DNA from: Sphingobium sp. JS3065
Lineage (GTDB): Bacteria > Pseudomonadota > Alphaproteobacteria > Sphingomonadales > Sphingomonadaceae
Reading direction: 5' to 3'
DNA: 64,000 bases
NCBI RefSeq assembly: GCF_026427355.1
Contig: NZ_CP102664.1
Location: forward strand, 248,001-312,000
Below are positions 9,748 through 18,116 of this stretch, one piece after another (the stretch's first letter is position 1; each line of letters begins with the position of its first letter). The translations under genes and the position numbers were made by a program. The notes beneath the pieces are model-generated. The model was not told the origin of the DNA, ran no database searches, and was given only the letters and a program-made list of their open reading frames with translations.

Positions 9748-10742
9748 GCGTTCTGGCCCGCAGCGTCGGCATCGCAGCGCCGGTGGCCTTGGCCATCGCA
9801 ACGGCAGCACTCTGGCACCATGAACAGTCCCGCCCCACCATGCAGGCCAAGATCGTGGAGGCCGCTCCGGCGATCCCCCGCCAATATCTCGCCCTGGTCC
9901 AGATGACGGAGCAGGCCGACCCGGCGGCGGAAGGCGGCGCATTGGAAGGCGAAAAGGCTCGCGAAGAAAACCAGCGTCTCGGCTTCTCTGGCAGCATCGC
10001 GTCGGCCAAACCCTTTCAGGCCCTTGCAACCGCTAGCGAGGACCATGACCGCGCCCTCCAGTGCCTGACGCAAGCCGTCTATTATGAAGCCGCCCGCGAA
10101 CCCGAAAGCGGCCAGCGCGCCGTCGCGCAGGTGGTGCTGAACCGCGTCCGCCACCCTGCCTTCGCCAAGACGGTATGCGGCGTCGTCTACCAGCGTTTCG
10201 ATGCCTCGGTCTGCCAGTTCAGCTTCGTCTGCGACGGCTCGCTGGCGCGCCGCCCGCTGCCGGACCTCTGGAGCCGGACGAAGCGGATCGCCGCCGACGC
10301 GCTGGCCGGGCGGGTCGAGAAAGAGGTGGGCACCGCGACCCATTATCATGCCGATTATGTTTTCCCGCGCTGGGCGCCGCATCTGGCGAAGTTGGCGCAG
10401 GTCGGCGCGCATATCTTCTATCGCTGGCCGGGCGGCTGGGGCCTGCCGGGGGCTTTCACCGGGCGCTATGCGGGCGGTGAGCGAATTCCGGCCTTCGATC
10501 CGGCCCGCTTCGCCACGGTTGCCGAACCCGCGATCGACTATCCGCCCGTAGCGGCCCTGCCCGAACGCCGGGCGTCCAACGATGTGGGTGGCCGCATGGA
10601 CCCGACCAAGGGGTGGAAACTCTCCATTCCCGATCCTTCGGCAAGCTCCGGCGCGTTGGGCGACATGCTCGCCCGCCAGCAAAAGGCCGCGCCGGTCACG
10701 CTGGCGGCGGACGACCATCATATTCAAGGGGTGCAACCATGA
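9744..10742 (+). CDS. SleB-type cell wall hydrolase inside the secretion operon
   Basis: 332 residues. An N-terminal hydrophobic segment (residues 7-23) suggests a signal anchor. The Hydrolase_2/SleB domain begins near residue 105 with CLTQAVYYEAAREPESGQ, where E115 matches the family catalytic glutamate, and continues through VAQVVLNRVRHPAFAKTVCG, CQFSFVCDG and ATHYHADYVFPRWAPHL. The family cleaves peptidoglycan glycan strands. The start overlaps the exporter stop and the stop overlaps the adaptor start, each by 4 nt, so it is translationally locked between two exporter subunits. The context suggests local opening of the cell wall for assembly of the secretion channel or passage of the giant adhesin; this is inference. 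Confidence 0.88.
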   Translation: MSVLARSVGIAAPVALAIATAALWHHEQSRPTMQAKIVEAAPAIPRQYLALVQMTEQADPAAEGGALEGEKAREENQRLGFSGSIASAKPFQALATASEDHDRALQCLTQAVYYEAAREPESGQRAVAQVVLNRVRHPAFAKTVCGVVYQRFDASVCQFSFVCDGSLARRPLPDLWSRTKRIAADALAGRVEKEVGTATHYHADYVFPRWAPHLAKLAQVGAHIFYRWPGGWGLPGAFTGRYAGGERIPAFDPARFATVAEPAIDYPPVAALPERRASNDVGGRMDPTKGWKLSIPDPSASSGALGDMLARQQKAAPVTLAADDHHIQGVQP

Positions 10743-12013
10743 TTTCGCGCTGGATAGGCTGGCTGCGGGGGCAACCGGGCAACAAGCAGGTCATTCTCTA
10801 CAGCGGCGGCGGCATGCTGGTCTTCCTGATGTGGGCCAGCCTGGCGCCGGTGGATGAAGTGACGCACGGGCAGGGCAGGGTGATCCCGTCCAGCAAGGCG
10901 CAGGTCATCCAGTCCGCCGAACCGACCACTATCGAGGAAATCCTGGTCCGTTCCGGGCAGAAGGTGGGCAAGGGCCAGCTTCTGGTGCGTCTGGACGATG
11001 CGATGCTGGCGTCCGAGCTTGGACAGATTCAGGCGGAGACCCGTTCCCTGACGGCGCGCGCCGGGCGTCTGGAGAAGGAAGGCACCGGGACCGGCGCGGC
11101 CTGCGCGACCGGCGGGCCGGAATGCGCGCAGGAACAGGCGCTCGCCGCCGTCCGCCAGTCCGCGCTGCGCAGCAAGCAGGATGCGATGTCGGCCGCCGTC
11201 GACCAGCGCCGCCGCGAACTGGGCGAGGCGCAGGCGACCATCGACAGCCTTGGCGGCAGCGTGCAACTGGCGCGCCAGCGTGTGGGGATGCTGGAACCGC
11301 TCGCCGCAAAATCGATCATCCCGCAGACCGAATTGCTGGACGCCCGTCGCGATCTGGTGGATGCGCAGGGGCGGCTGAACGCGGCCCAGCAACAGGCTTC
11401 ACGGGCCTCCGCCGCGATCCGCGAGGCGCAGGCGCAGCTTTCCGAGGCGAATTTCCAGTTCCGTCAGGACGCGCTCAACGAACGCAGCCAATTGGAGGCG
11501 AAGATCGCCGTCAACAGCGAGTCTCTGCGCGGCGCGAAGGGCCGGGCGCAGCGGGCGGAAATCCGTTCGCCCGTCGACGGCGTGGTCAATGACGTGCAGG
11601 TGACGACCATCGGCGGCTTCGTCAGTCCGGGGCAGAAGATCATGCAGATCGTGCCGGTGGGTGATAAATTGCTGGTCGAGACGCGGGTGAAGCCCAACGA
11701 CATCGCCTTCATCAAGACCGGCGACCGCGCGGTGGTGAAGGTGACGGCCTATGACTTCTCCATCTATGGCGGGCTGTCGGGGACCGTGCAGCAGGTTTCG
11801 GCCGACAGCGTCTATGACGAAGCGACGCGGGAGGCCTATTTCACCGTGGTCGTGGAGACGGACCGCGCATGGCTGGGCACTGGCGCGCACAAGCTGCCGA
11901 TCACGCCGGGCATGGTGTGCGACGTGGAGATCATGACCGGGCGCAAGTCGGTGCTGGCCTATCTGCTGAAACCCATCATGAAGGCGCGGTCGGAGGCGCT
12001 GAGGGAGCGGTAG
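10739..12013 (+). CDS. HlyD-family type I secretion periplasmic adaptor (LapC-like)
   Basis: 424 residues. One transmembrane helix (about 20-40, ILYSGGGMLVFLMWASLAP) is followed by the conserved VDEVTHGQGRVIPSSKAQ strand, a lipoyl half-motif, a long coiled-coil hairpin (about 95-270) and the C-terminal beta-barrel with the second lipoyl half (AEIRSPVDGVVNDVQVTTIGG). This is the membrane fusion protein that bridges the ABC exporter to the TolC-type channel. The ATG at 10739 overlaps the hydrolase stop codon, which fixes the start; the longer open frame upstream lies inside the hydrolase gene. Confidence 0.93.
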   Translation: MISRWIGWLRGQPGNKQVILYSGGGMLVFLMWASLAPVDEVTHGQGRVIPSSKAQVIQSAEPTTIEEILVRSGQKVGKGQLLVRLDDAMLASELGQIQAETRSLTARAGRLEKEGTGTGAACATGGPECAQEQALAAVRQSALRSKQDAMSAAVDQRRRELGEAQATIDSLGGSVQLARQRVGMLEPLAAKSIIPQTELLDARRDLVDAQGRLNAAQQQASRASAAIREAQAQLSEANFQFRQDALNERSQLEAKIAVNSESLRGAKGRAQRAEIRSPVDGVVNDVQVTTIGGFVSPGQKIMQIVPVGDKLLVETRVKPNDIAFIKTGDRAVVKVTAYDFSIYGGLSGTVQQVSADSVYDEATREAYFTVVVETDRAWLGTGAHKLPITPGMVCDVEIMTGRKSVLAYLLKPIMKARSEALRER

Positions 12014-12042
12014 GCGCCCCCAGGCGCGCCGTATTTCCGCGA

Positions 12043-13047
12043 CTATCGCGCCGCGAACTGAACCTTTTGCGGGGTCGTCACCCGATAGCCGTGGGTCCAG
12101 CGGCCAAAGGCGTTGAAGCTCATGATCGGCCGATAGTCGCCGACGCTGGACGACGGCAGCACCCGGTCGGTCATATTGTCGAGGATCATCAATTCCCCGC
12201 CGATCCGCACCGCCAGAACGGCGTGGTCGGCCTGCCGCACCAGATCGCGGGCGATGACCAGGAACATCGCGCGCCGGTCGAATCCCGCCGCTTCCAGCAG
12301 CTTCATCTTGGCGATGGCGTAATCCTCGCAGTCGCCCGCGCCGCTTTGCAGCGTTCGCGCCGCCGAAGCCCAATTGTCGCCGCCCTGCCGGTCGTCCACG
12401 AAGCGCAGCCGCCGGTTGACCCAGCTATTGATGACTTCGACCTGCTGCTGGCTGGAGGAGCCGCGAGCGGCATTGAGGACGCCGCTCCAGACCCCCTTGC
12501 CGGGCAGGGTCGCCGAAACGGAAGCCCATTTGCCGTCGAGCAAGGTTCGGGAGATCGGCATGGCGACCGAACCGAACACGTCGGGCTGTCCACTGCGCGG
12601 CGGCTGGCCCGACAGAGCGGGAACCGGACGGGCCGGCATGACGAAGGCGCTGGCCTGCGGGATGGTGGTCGCCGCCGGCGCTGGCAAAAAGCCGCGCATG
12701 AAGCCGGGCACCAGTTCCGGCTGGCGATAGCTCACCACGGAAAGCTGGACGCCCTGCAACCGCCAGCCCGGCAGCTTGCCGATGAAACCGTTGATGCGCC
12801 GGTCGTTGACGATCGCGTCCGGAGCGGTCGGTTGTTCCACCCAGGGCGTTTGAAGGACCGTGCCGCCCTGCTGCGCGCTGATCGCCGCGAGACGGCTCAT
12901 GCCGCCTGCGAGAAGATTGGCGGAAACGCGGTCGGCGGGCGCCTGCGCCAGGGCATTGCCGCCCGCCGTCGCCAGCAGCAGGGCAGGGGTGGCGCGCAGC
13001 GCGATGCGGCATAGGGCCGGGCGAGAGAGCGGGGCGAAGCCTGACAT
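12043..13047 (-). CDS. LapG-type transglutaminase-like cysteine protease
   Basis: 334 residues, convergent with the adaptor gene 29 nt away. A signal peptide is visible (ALCRIALRATPALLLATAGG, ending near ALAQA). The bacterial transglutaminase-like cysteine peptidase fold supplies the triad C240 (SGAGDCEDYA), H275 (RQADHAVLAV) and D290 (ELMILDNMTD), the layout of Pseudomonas LapG. LapG cleaves the N-terminal retention module of LapA-type adhesins in the periplasm and is held off by c-di-GMP-bound LapD. Linkage to a LapA-like adhesin and exporter supports the same role. The protein has a roughly 140-residue N-terminal extension compared with the minimal LapG domain, rich in Pro and Gln in part. 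No LapD is in the window. Confidence 0.88.
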   Translation of the reverse strand: MSGFAPLSRPALCRIALRATPALLLATAGGNALAQAPADRVSANLLAGGMSRLAAISAQQGGTVLQTPWVEQPTAPDAIVNDRRINGFIGKLPGWRLQGVQLSVVSYRQPELVPGFMRGFLPAPAATTIPQASAFVMPARPVPALSGQPPRSGQPDVFGSVAMPISRTLLDGKWASVSATLPGKGVWSGVLNAARGSSSQQQVEVINSWVNRRLRFVDDRQGGDNWASAARTLQSGAGDCEDYAIAKMKLLEAAGFDRRAMFLVIARDLVRQADHAVLAVRIGGELMILDNMTDRVLPSSSVGDYRPIMSFNAFGRWTHGYRVTTPQKVQFAAR

Positions 13048-13213
13048 GCTTGCCCGTATCGCGCCAAAAATTGAACATCCGGTGCGCCACGCTGGTTAAC
13101 GCGGCGCTAGGCATGAATTGTCCCAGCTATGCGATCGGCGTGGTTTTCCGGGAAATCGACTTGGCTTATCCGGAAGTTAGGCCGGAAACTGGCTAGTTGC
13201 TGACGTGAGATAT

Positions 13214-13292
13214 CCGTTCAGGCTGAGCGGAGCGAGGCCCCTACGCTTCGCCTTCGCTCAGCATGACCCTTCGACAGGCTCAGGGCGAACGG
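13214..13292. repeat. Dispersed inverted-repeat element (CCGTTC...GAACGG)
   Basis: The 296-nt gap between the lapG-like gene and parE holds a folded repeat bounded by CCGTTCA and GGCGAACGG with inner arms GGCTGAGCG/TCGCTCAGC and CTTCGACAGGCTCAGGGCG. The same vocabulary, CCCTGAGC, GTCGAAGGG and terminal GAACGG, recurs between gspD and gspE, showing a dispersed family of about 80-100 nt. It may terminate or process transcripts. Nothing else is recognised in the gap. Confidence 0.7.
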
Positions 13293-13343
13293 AAATTGAA
13301 TGTCCGCCTTCCACCCAATTTACATACCCACACCCCACGCACG

Positions 13344-15320
13344 TTATGCGTCGATGCTGTCCTCATCCACCGTCGCGGCATTTTCCTGAATGAAGGCGAA
13401 GCGGTGCGCCGGATTGGTGCCCATCAGCCGCTCGACCAGTTCGCGCACCTGCTGCCGGTCCTCGATATCGTCGGGCAGGGTGACGCGGATCAGGCTGCGC
13501 GTCTTCGGGTCCATGGTCGTTTCGCGGAGCTGCCCCGGATTCATCTCGCCCAGGCCCTTGAAGCGGCTGACCTCGACCTTCTTGCCCTTGAATTCCTTGC
13601 TCAGGATTTCTTCGCGATGCGCATCGTCCTTGGCGTAGAGGCTCTTGCCCCCGGCAACGAGGCGATAGAGCGGCGGCTGCGCCAGATAGAGGTGCCCGCG
13701 CCGCACCAGTTCCGGCATCTCCTGAAAGAAGAAGGTCATCAGCAACGTCGCGATATGCGCGCCGTCGACGTCGGCGTCGGTCATGATGACGATGCGTTCA
13801 TAGCGCAGATGATCGGGGTTGCAGTCCTTGCGCGTGCCGCAGCCCAGCGCCAGGATCATGTCGGCAATCTCCTGATTGGCCAGGATCTTGGCGGTGTTGG
13901 CCGACGCCACGTTCAAGATCTTGCCGCGCAGGGGCAGGATTGCCTGGGTCTTGCGATCCCGCGCCTGCTTGGCCGAACCGCCCGCCGAATCCCCCTCGAC
14001 CAGGAAAATCTCCGCGCCCTCCGGATCGTCGTTGGAACAGTCGGTCAGCTTGCCCGGCAGGCGCAGCTTGCGCGAGTTGGTCGCGGTCTTGCGCTTGACC
14101 TCTTTCTCCTGCTTGCGCTTCAGCCGCTCGTCCATCCGGTCGAGCACATAGGCAAGCAGCGCCTTGCCGCGCTCCATATGGTCGGACAGATAATGGTCGA
14201 AATGGTCGCGCACGGCGTTCTCGACCAGCCTCGCCGCTTCCGGGCTGGTGAGCCGGTCCTTGGTCTGGCTCTGGAACTGCGGGTCGCGGATGAAGACCGA
14301 CAGCATGATCTCCGAAGAGGTCACGATATCGTCGGCGGTGATGTCCTTCGCCTTCTTCTGCCCGACCAGCTCGCCAAAGGCGCGAATGCCCTTCACCAGC
14401 GCGGCGCGCAGACCCGCCTCATGCGTGCCGCCATCGGGCGTCGGGATGGTGTTGCAATACCAGCTATAGGAACCGTCCGACCATAACGGCCAGGCGACCG
14501 CCCATTCGACCCGCCCGGCGGTGTCAGGGAAATCCTGCGATCCGGAGAAGAAGGCGCTGGTCGCGCAGTCGCGGTCGCCCACCTGTTCCTTCAGGTGATC
14601 GGCCAGGCCGCCGGGGAACTGGAACACCGCTTCGGCCGGGGTATCGTCGCTGATCAGTTCGCTCGCGCATTTCCAGCGGATTTCGACGCCTGCGAACAGA
14701 TAGGCCTTGGACCGCGCCAGCCGGTAGAGGCGGGATGGCTTGAACTTCTGCTCCCCGAAAATCTCCGTGTCGGGGACGAAGCTGACCGACGTGCCGCGCC
14801 GGTTCGGCGCCGAGCCGACCTTCTGAAGGTCACTGCTGGGCAAGCCCTGGGTGAAGCTCTGGCGGAACAATTCCTTGTTGCGCGCCACCTCTACCACGGT
14901 GCTGATCGACAGCGCGTTCACCACGCTGATGCCGACGCCGTGCAGGCCGCCGGAGGTCGCATAGGCCTTGTCGGTGAACTTGCCGCCCGAATGGAGCGTG
15001 GTCAGAATCACTTCCAGCGCGGATTTGCCCGGAAATTTCGGGTGCGGATCGACCGGGATGCCGCGGCCATTGTCGGTGACGGTCAGCTTGTTGCCCGGTT
15101 CCAGCAGCACCTCGATCCGCGTGGCGTGGCCCGCGACCGCTTCGTCCATGCTGTTGTCCAGCACTTCGGACGCGAGGTGATGCAGCGCGCGCTCATCCGT
15201 GCCGCCGATATACATGCCGGGGCGGCGGCGCACCGGCTCCAGCCCCTCCAGCACTTCGATGGCGGAGGCGTCATATTGCGGGGTGGCGGAGGAATTGGCA
15301 GCGAACAGGTCTTCGGACAT
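13344..15320 (-). CDS. parE: DNA topoisomerase IV subunit B
   Basis: 658 residues, the usual length for ParE. The GHKL ATPase region carries VRRRPGMYIGGTDERALHHL, EVLDNSMDEAVAG and TVTDNGRGIPVD, followed by the lid GGLHGVGISVVNALS. The TOPRIM domain has EIFLVEGDSAGGSAKQARDR and the DADVDGAHIATLL magnesium site. The GTDERALHHL form and short length distinguish ParE from GyrB. With ParC it decatenates daughter chromosomes. The ATG at 15320 is preferred over a GTG two codons upstream. The gene appears monocistronic here. Confidence 0.95.
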   Translation of the reverse strand: MSEDLFAANSSATPQYDASAIEVLEGLEPVRRRPGMYIGGTDERALHHLASEVLDNSMDEAVAGHATRIEVLLEPGNKLTVTDNGRGIPVDPHPKFPGKSALEVILTTLHSGGKFTDKAYATSGGLHGVGISVVNALSISTVVEVARNKELFRQSFTQGLPSSDLQKVGSAPNRRGTSVSFVPDTEIFGEQKFKPSRLYRLARSKAYLFAGVEIRWKCASELISDDTPAEAVFQFPGGLADHLKEQVGDRDCATSAFFSGSQDFPDTAGRVEWAVAWPLWSDGSYSWYCNTIPTPDGGTHEAGLRAALVKGIRAFGELVGQKKAKDITADDIVTSSEIMLSVFIRDPQFQSQTKDRLTSPEAARLVENAVRDHFDHYLSDHMERGKALLAYVLDRMDERLKRKQEKEVKRKTATNSRKLRLPGKLTDCSNDDPEGAEIFLVEGDSAGGSAKQARDRKTQAILPLRGKILNVASANTAKILANQEIADMILALGCGTRKDCNPDHLRYERIVIMTDADVDGAHIATLLMTFFFQEMPELVRRGHLYLAQPPLYRLVAGGKSLYAKDDAHREEILSKEFKGKKVEVSRFKGLGEMNPGQLRETTMDPKTRSLIRVTLPDDIEDRQQVRELVERLMGTNPAHRFAFIQENAATVDEDSIDA

Positions 15321-15380
15321 GGGCACAAGCTATAAGCAGGCCTGCGACAGGCGCAAGCGCGCGTTGGTCAGGGCAGGAGG

Positions 15381-15818
15381 TTAGGGTAGGGGATCGCGCA
15401 ACGCGCCCCACAATCGCTTCACCCGCCCGTTGAGGTCCGCCAGTTCCGCTCCGCCCATGCCCGATCGTTCCAGCAGGGCTTCGCCCAGGCAGCCGCATTC
15501 CTCCCGCATGGCCGCGCCGCGCTCCGTCAGGCGCACGTCGACGCGCCGCTCGTCAGCCGTGCTGCGGGCGCGGGTGACGAAACCGGCGGCCTCCAGCCTT
15601 TTGACCAGCGGAGTCACCGTGCTGGATTCGAGCGACAGCCGCTCCGCGATCTGGCCGATGGTGCGGCCGTCCTGCTCCCACAGGGCATGCAGCACCAGAT
15701 ATTGCGGATAGGTGATGCCCAGCCGGTCCAGCATCGGCTTATAGGCGCGGCCGATGGCCATGCTGGCGGCATAGAGCGAGAAGCAGAGTTGATCGTCGAG
15801 CGGCAGGGCGGCGGGCAT
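15381..15818 (-). CDS. ohrR: OhrR, MarR-family organic peroxide sensor/repressor
   Basis: 145 residues. The N-terminal sensing cysteine is C12 in DDQLCFSLYAA, the OhrR hallmark; further cysteines C108 and C110 sit in the C-terminal helix (EECGCLGE) where two-cysteine OhrR proteins have their partner. The MarR winged helix runs through TIGQIAERLSLESSTVTPLVKRLE and the wing RARSTADERRVDV. The start at 15818 follows an AAAGGAGA ribosome site; ten upstream in-frame codons are ignored. It diverges from ohr and very likely represses both genes from the palindromes between them until oxidised by organic hydroperoxide. Confidence 0.9.
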   Translation of the reverse strand: MPAALPLDDQLCFSLYAASMAIGRAYKPMLDRLGITYPQYLVLHALWEQDGRTIGQIAERLSLESSTVTPLVKRLEAAGFVTRARSTADERRVDVRLTERGAAMREECGCLGEALLERSGMGGAELADLNGRVKRLWGALRDPLP

Positions 15819-15857
15819 GGCTGGTCTCCTTTCCCGGTACCATAGCATGAAAATATA

Positions 15858-15932
15858 TATCGCGATAAATAAATGCTGGACAAGAGGGCGCGACTCGCTT
15901 ATTTAATATTTATTGCGATAAATATTATCGCA
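15858..15932. promoter_or_regulatory. Putative OhrR operators in the ohrR-ohr intergenic region
   Basis: The 134-nt divergent gap is very AT-rich in a high-GC genome and holds two related palindromes: TATCGCGATA at 15858-15867, close to the ohrR start, and TGCGATAA-ATA-TTATCGCA at 15914-15932, just upstream of the ohr ribosome site. Both share the half-site GCGATAA. AT-rich dyads between ohrR and ohr are the known OhrR operator arrangement, although the exact sequence here differs from the Xanthomonas and Bacillus sites. Confidence 0.7.
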
Positions 15933-15952
15933 GAATATAAAGGAGCAAGCCA

Positions 15953-16378
15953 ATGTCCATCGATGTGCAATATGTCACCCGCGCCACTGCCACCGGAGGC
16001 CGCGATGGCGAAGCCCGTTCGGAAGACGGCCGTTTCGCCGCCAAGCTGTCGACGCCCAAGGAACTGGGCGGCCCCGGCGGCGACGGCACCAACCCCGAAC
16101 AGCTTTTCGCAGCGGGATATTCGGCCTGTTTCATCGGCGCTCTCAAGGTCGCGGGCGGCCAGTTGAAGATCCGCGTGCCGCAGGATGTCAGCGTCACCGC
16201 CACGGTCGGGATCGGCCCGCGCGCGGCGGGCGGCTTCGGCATCACCGCCGATCTGGAGGTCAGCCTGCCGGGCGTGGAGCGGGACGATGCGGAAAAGCTG
16301 GTCGAGGCGGCGCATCAGATCTGCCCCTATTCCAACGCCACGCGCAACAATGTGAATGTCGGGCTGACCATCGCCTGA
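15953..16378 (+). CDS. ohr: Organic hydroperoxide resistance peroxidase Ohr
   Basis: 141 residues, the full family length. The two catalytic cysteines are C59 (AAGYSACFIGAL) and C124 (AHQICPYSNATRNN). Ohr reduces organic and fatty-acid hydroperoxides to alcohols, recycled by lipoylated proteins. An AAGGAG ribosome site lies 7 nt before the ATG. It is divergent from ohrR with the shared palindromes in between, and a bidirectional terminator follows. Confidence 0.95.
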   Translation: MSIDVQYVTRATATGGRDGEARSEDGRFAAKLSTPKELGGPGGDGTNPEQLFAAGYSACFIGALKVAGGQLKIRVPQDVSVTATVGIGPRAAGGFGITADLEVSLPGVERDDAEKLVEAAHQICPYSNATRNNVNVGLTIA

Positions 16379-16396
16379 TCGCCGCATGCGCCAAGC

Positions 16397-16430
16397 AAAA
16401 AGGGCCGCTCCTGGATGGGGCGGCCCTTTT
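16397..16430. terminator. Bidirectional rho-independent terminator between ohr and gcrA
   Basis: Stem AAAAGGGCCGC (16397-16407) pairs with GCGGCCCTTTT (16420-16430) around a 12-nt loop. The flanking A and T runs allow termination of both ohr (plus strand) and gcrA (minus strand), whose 3' ends face each other here. Confidence 0.88.
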
Positions 16431-16446
16431 CATGAGCGTCGGACGA

Positions 16447-17121
16447 TCAGCGAACCCGCGGCCCGCCAAAGGGCAGGGGCGGCGGCGGACGGCGCGTGCC
16501 GCGTGGAAGCTGCGCCTGATAGGCGCGCCCGCAATGCTCGACGCAATAGGGGAAGCCGGGGTTCACCGTTTCACCGCAGAAATGGAAGTCCGGTTCGCCC
16601 GGATGGCCCATCGGCCATTTGCAGATGCGTTCCGTCAGGTCCAGCAGGGATGTCTTGCCGGCGATTTCCGGGCTGGGCTTGGCCGGGACCAGACGGCGCG
16701 GCGGAGCGGGCGGAATCGGCGCCTGCTGGTCGCCCGGTCCCTGACGCAGGAAGCCGCCGGGTCCGACGGAGATGATGCGCGGCTGCGGCTTGGGCGCTTC
16801 CGTTTCCGGAGCGGCTGCGGCTGGAACCGGGATGGGCGCTGGCGCGGCGGGCCGCGCCGGGGAGGGCGCGGCATGCTGCACCGGAGCGGCCGGTCTGGGC
16901 GCTTCGGTTTCCTGCGCTGGCTTGCGCACGGGCGGCGCGGCCTTTTTCGGCGCTTCGTTGGCTTTTACCGGGGAAGGGCGCGATTGCAGGCCCAGGCGAT
17001 GCGCCTTGCCTATCACCGCATTGCGGCTGACCCCGCCCAGTTCGTCCGCGATCTGGCTGGCGGTCAGGCCGCGTTCCCACATTGCCTTGAGCTGGTCGAT
17101 GCGCTCGTCGGTCCAGGACAA
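16447..17121 (-). CDS. gcrA: GcrA cell-cycle regulator
   Basis: 224 residues. The N-terminal helix-turn-helix reads SWTDERIDQLKAMWERG, SASQIADELG-type sequence and SRNAVIGKAHRLGL, the GcrA signature; the C-terminal sigma-70-interacting part is CKWPMGHPGEPDFHFCG and YCVEHCGRAYQ. GcrA is a transcription cofactor acting with sigma-70 at promoters methylated by CcrM (GANTC) in Caulobacter. The start is a TTG at 17121, chosen because the conserved protein begins at SWTDE and a GAGGAG ribosome site sits 7 nt upstream. The linker between the domains (about residues 60-165) is rich in Pro and Ala and probably disordered. Confidence 0.93.
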   Translation of the reverse strand: MSWTDERIDQLKAMWERGLTASQIADELGGVSRNAVIGKAHRLGLQSRPSPVKANEAPKKAAPPVRKPAQETEAPRPAAPVQHAAPSPARPAAPAPIPVPAAAAPETEAPKPQPRIISVGPGGFLRQGPGDQQAPIPPAPPRRLVPAKPSPEIAGKTSLLDLTERICKWPMGHPGEPDFHFCGETVNPGFPYCVEHCGRAYQAQLPRGTRRPPPPLPFGGPRVR

Positions 17122-17239
17122 TGAATGACTCCTCAAAATCTCAAATCGCCGCCCTATATGGGGAGCGCCGGGCGCGGGTTCAATTTCCCGCGCACAACGC
17201 CCTTGCGGCACAACCTCTCAGCCGATAGTCGATCCGACC

Positions 17240-18088
17240 ATGAACGACCAGTCCAAAATTGCTGCCTCCCCGTCGCACCAGCCGCCTTTCCATGAACCGG
17301 GCGAACTGGTCATCCGCAACGTCAACTGGGCGGGCACCCGCGCGCTTTATCGCAAGGAAATCCGGCGCTTCATGAAGGTGCAGCTCCAGACCATCTGGGC
17401 GCCCGCCGTCACGACGCTGATGTTCCTGGTCATCTTCACCCTGGCGCTGGGCGGGGCCAATCGGCATGTGCTGGGCGTGCCCTTCGCGGACTTCATCGCG
17501 CCCGGCCTGATGATCATGGGCATGATGAACAACGCCTTCGCCAACAGCAGTTTCTCGCTGCTGGCGGGCAAGATGCAGGGGACGCTGATCGATTATCTGA
17601 TGCCGCCGCTGTCGGTCGGGGAATTGCTGCTGGCGCTGGTGGGCGCGGCGGTGACGCGGGCCTTTTGCGTGGGTCTGGCGCTGTGGGCGGCGATGGCGTT
17701 GTGGCCGGGCGTGCATGTGACGCCCGCCCATCCCTGGGCGATCCTCTGGTTCGGGCTGATGGGGGCGGGTCTGACCGCCTTTATCGGCGTGCTGACGTCG
17801 ATCTGGGCGGAAAAGTTCGACCATGCCGCCGCCATCTCCAATTTCATAATCGGGCCGATGACGCTGTTGTCGGGAACCTTCTATTCCATCGACCGGCTGG
17901 CGCCCGCGTTCCGCGCCATCAGCCATGCCAATCCCTTCTTCTACGCCATTTCCGGTTTCCGCTATGGCTTCGTCGCGGCGGCGGACGGCGATGTGGTGGT
18001 GGGCAGCCTGGTGCTGTTGGCGCTGAATATCGCGCTGGGCGTGATCTGCTATATGGTGCTGAAGCGTGGGTGGAAGCTGAAGGCCTGA
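17240..18088 (+). CDS. ABC-2 type transporter permease, without adjacent ATPase
   Basis: 282 residues with six hydrophobic segments between about residues 50 and 275 and the ABC-2 membrane signature (WAPAVTTLMFLVIFTLALGG, IAPGLMIMGMMNNAF, LLSGTFYSIDRLAP, NPFFYAISGFRYGF). Such permeases export polysaccharides, lipids or drugs together with a separately encoded ATPase, which is not found nearby: the neighbours are gcrA (divergent) and the ugd-coupled small gene (convergent). The location next to exopolysaccharide genes could be meaningful, but the substrate is unknown. Confidence 0.85.
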   Translation: MNDQSKIAASPSHQPPFHEPGELVIRNVNWAGTRALYRKEIRRFMKVQLQTIWAPAVTTLMFLVIFTLALGGANRHVLGVPFADFIAPGLMIMGMMNNAFANSSFSLLAGKMQGTLIDYLMPPLSVGELLLALVGAAVTRAFCVGLALWAAMALWPGVHVTPAHPWAILWFGLMGAGLTAFIGVLTSIWAEKFDHAAAISNFIIGPMTLLSGTFYSIDRLAPAFRAISHANPFFYAISGFRYGFVAAADGDVVVGSLVLLALNIALGVICYMVLKRGWKLKA

Positions 18089-18116
18089 TTGTGGAGGGGC
18101 ACGCCGTTCGCAGGGG

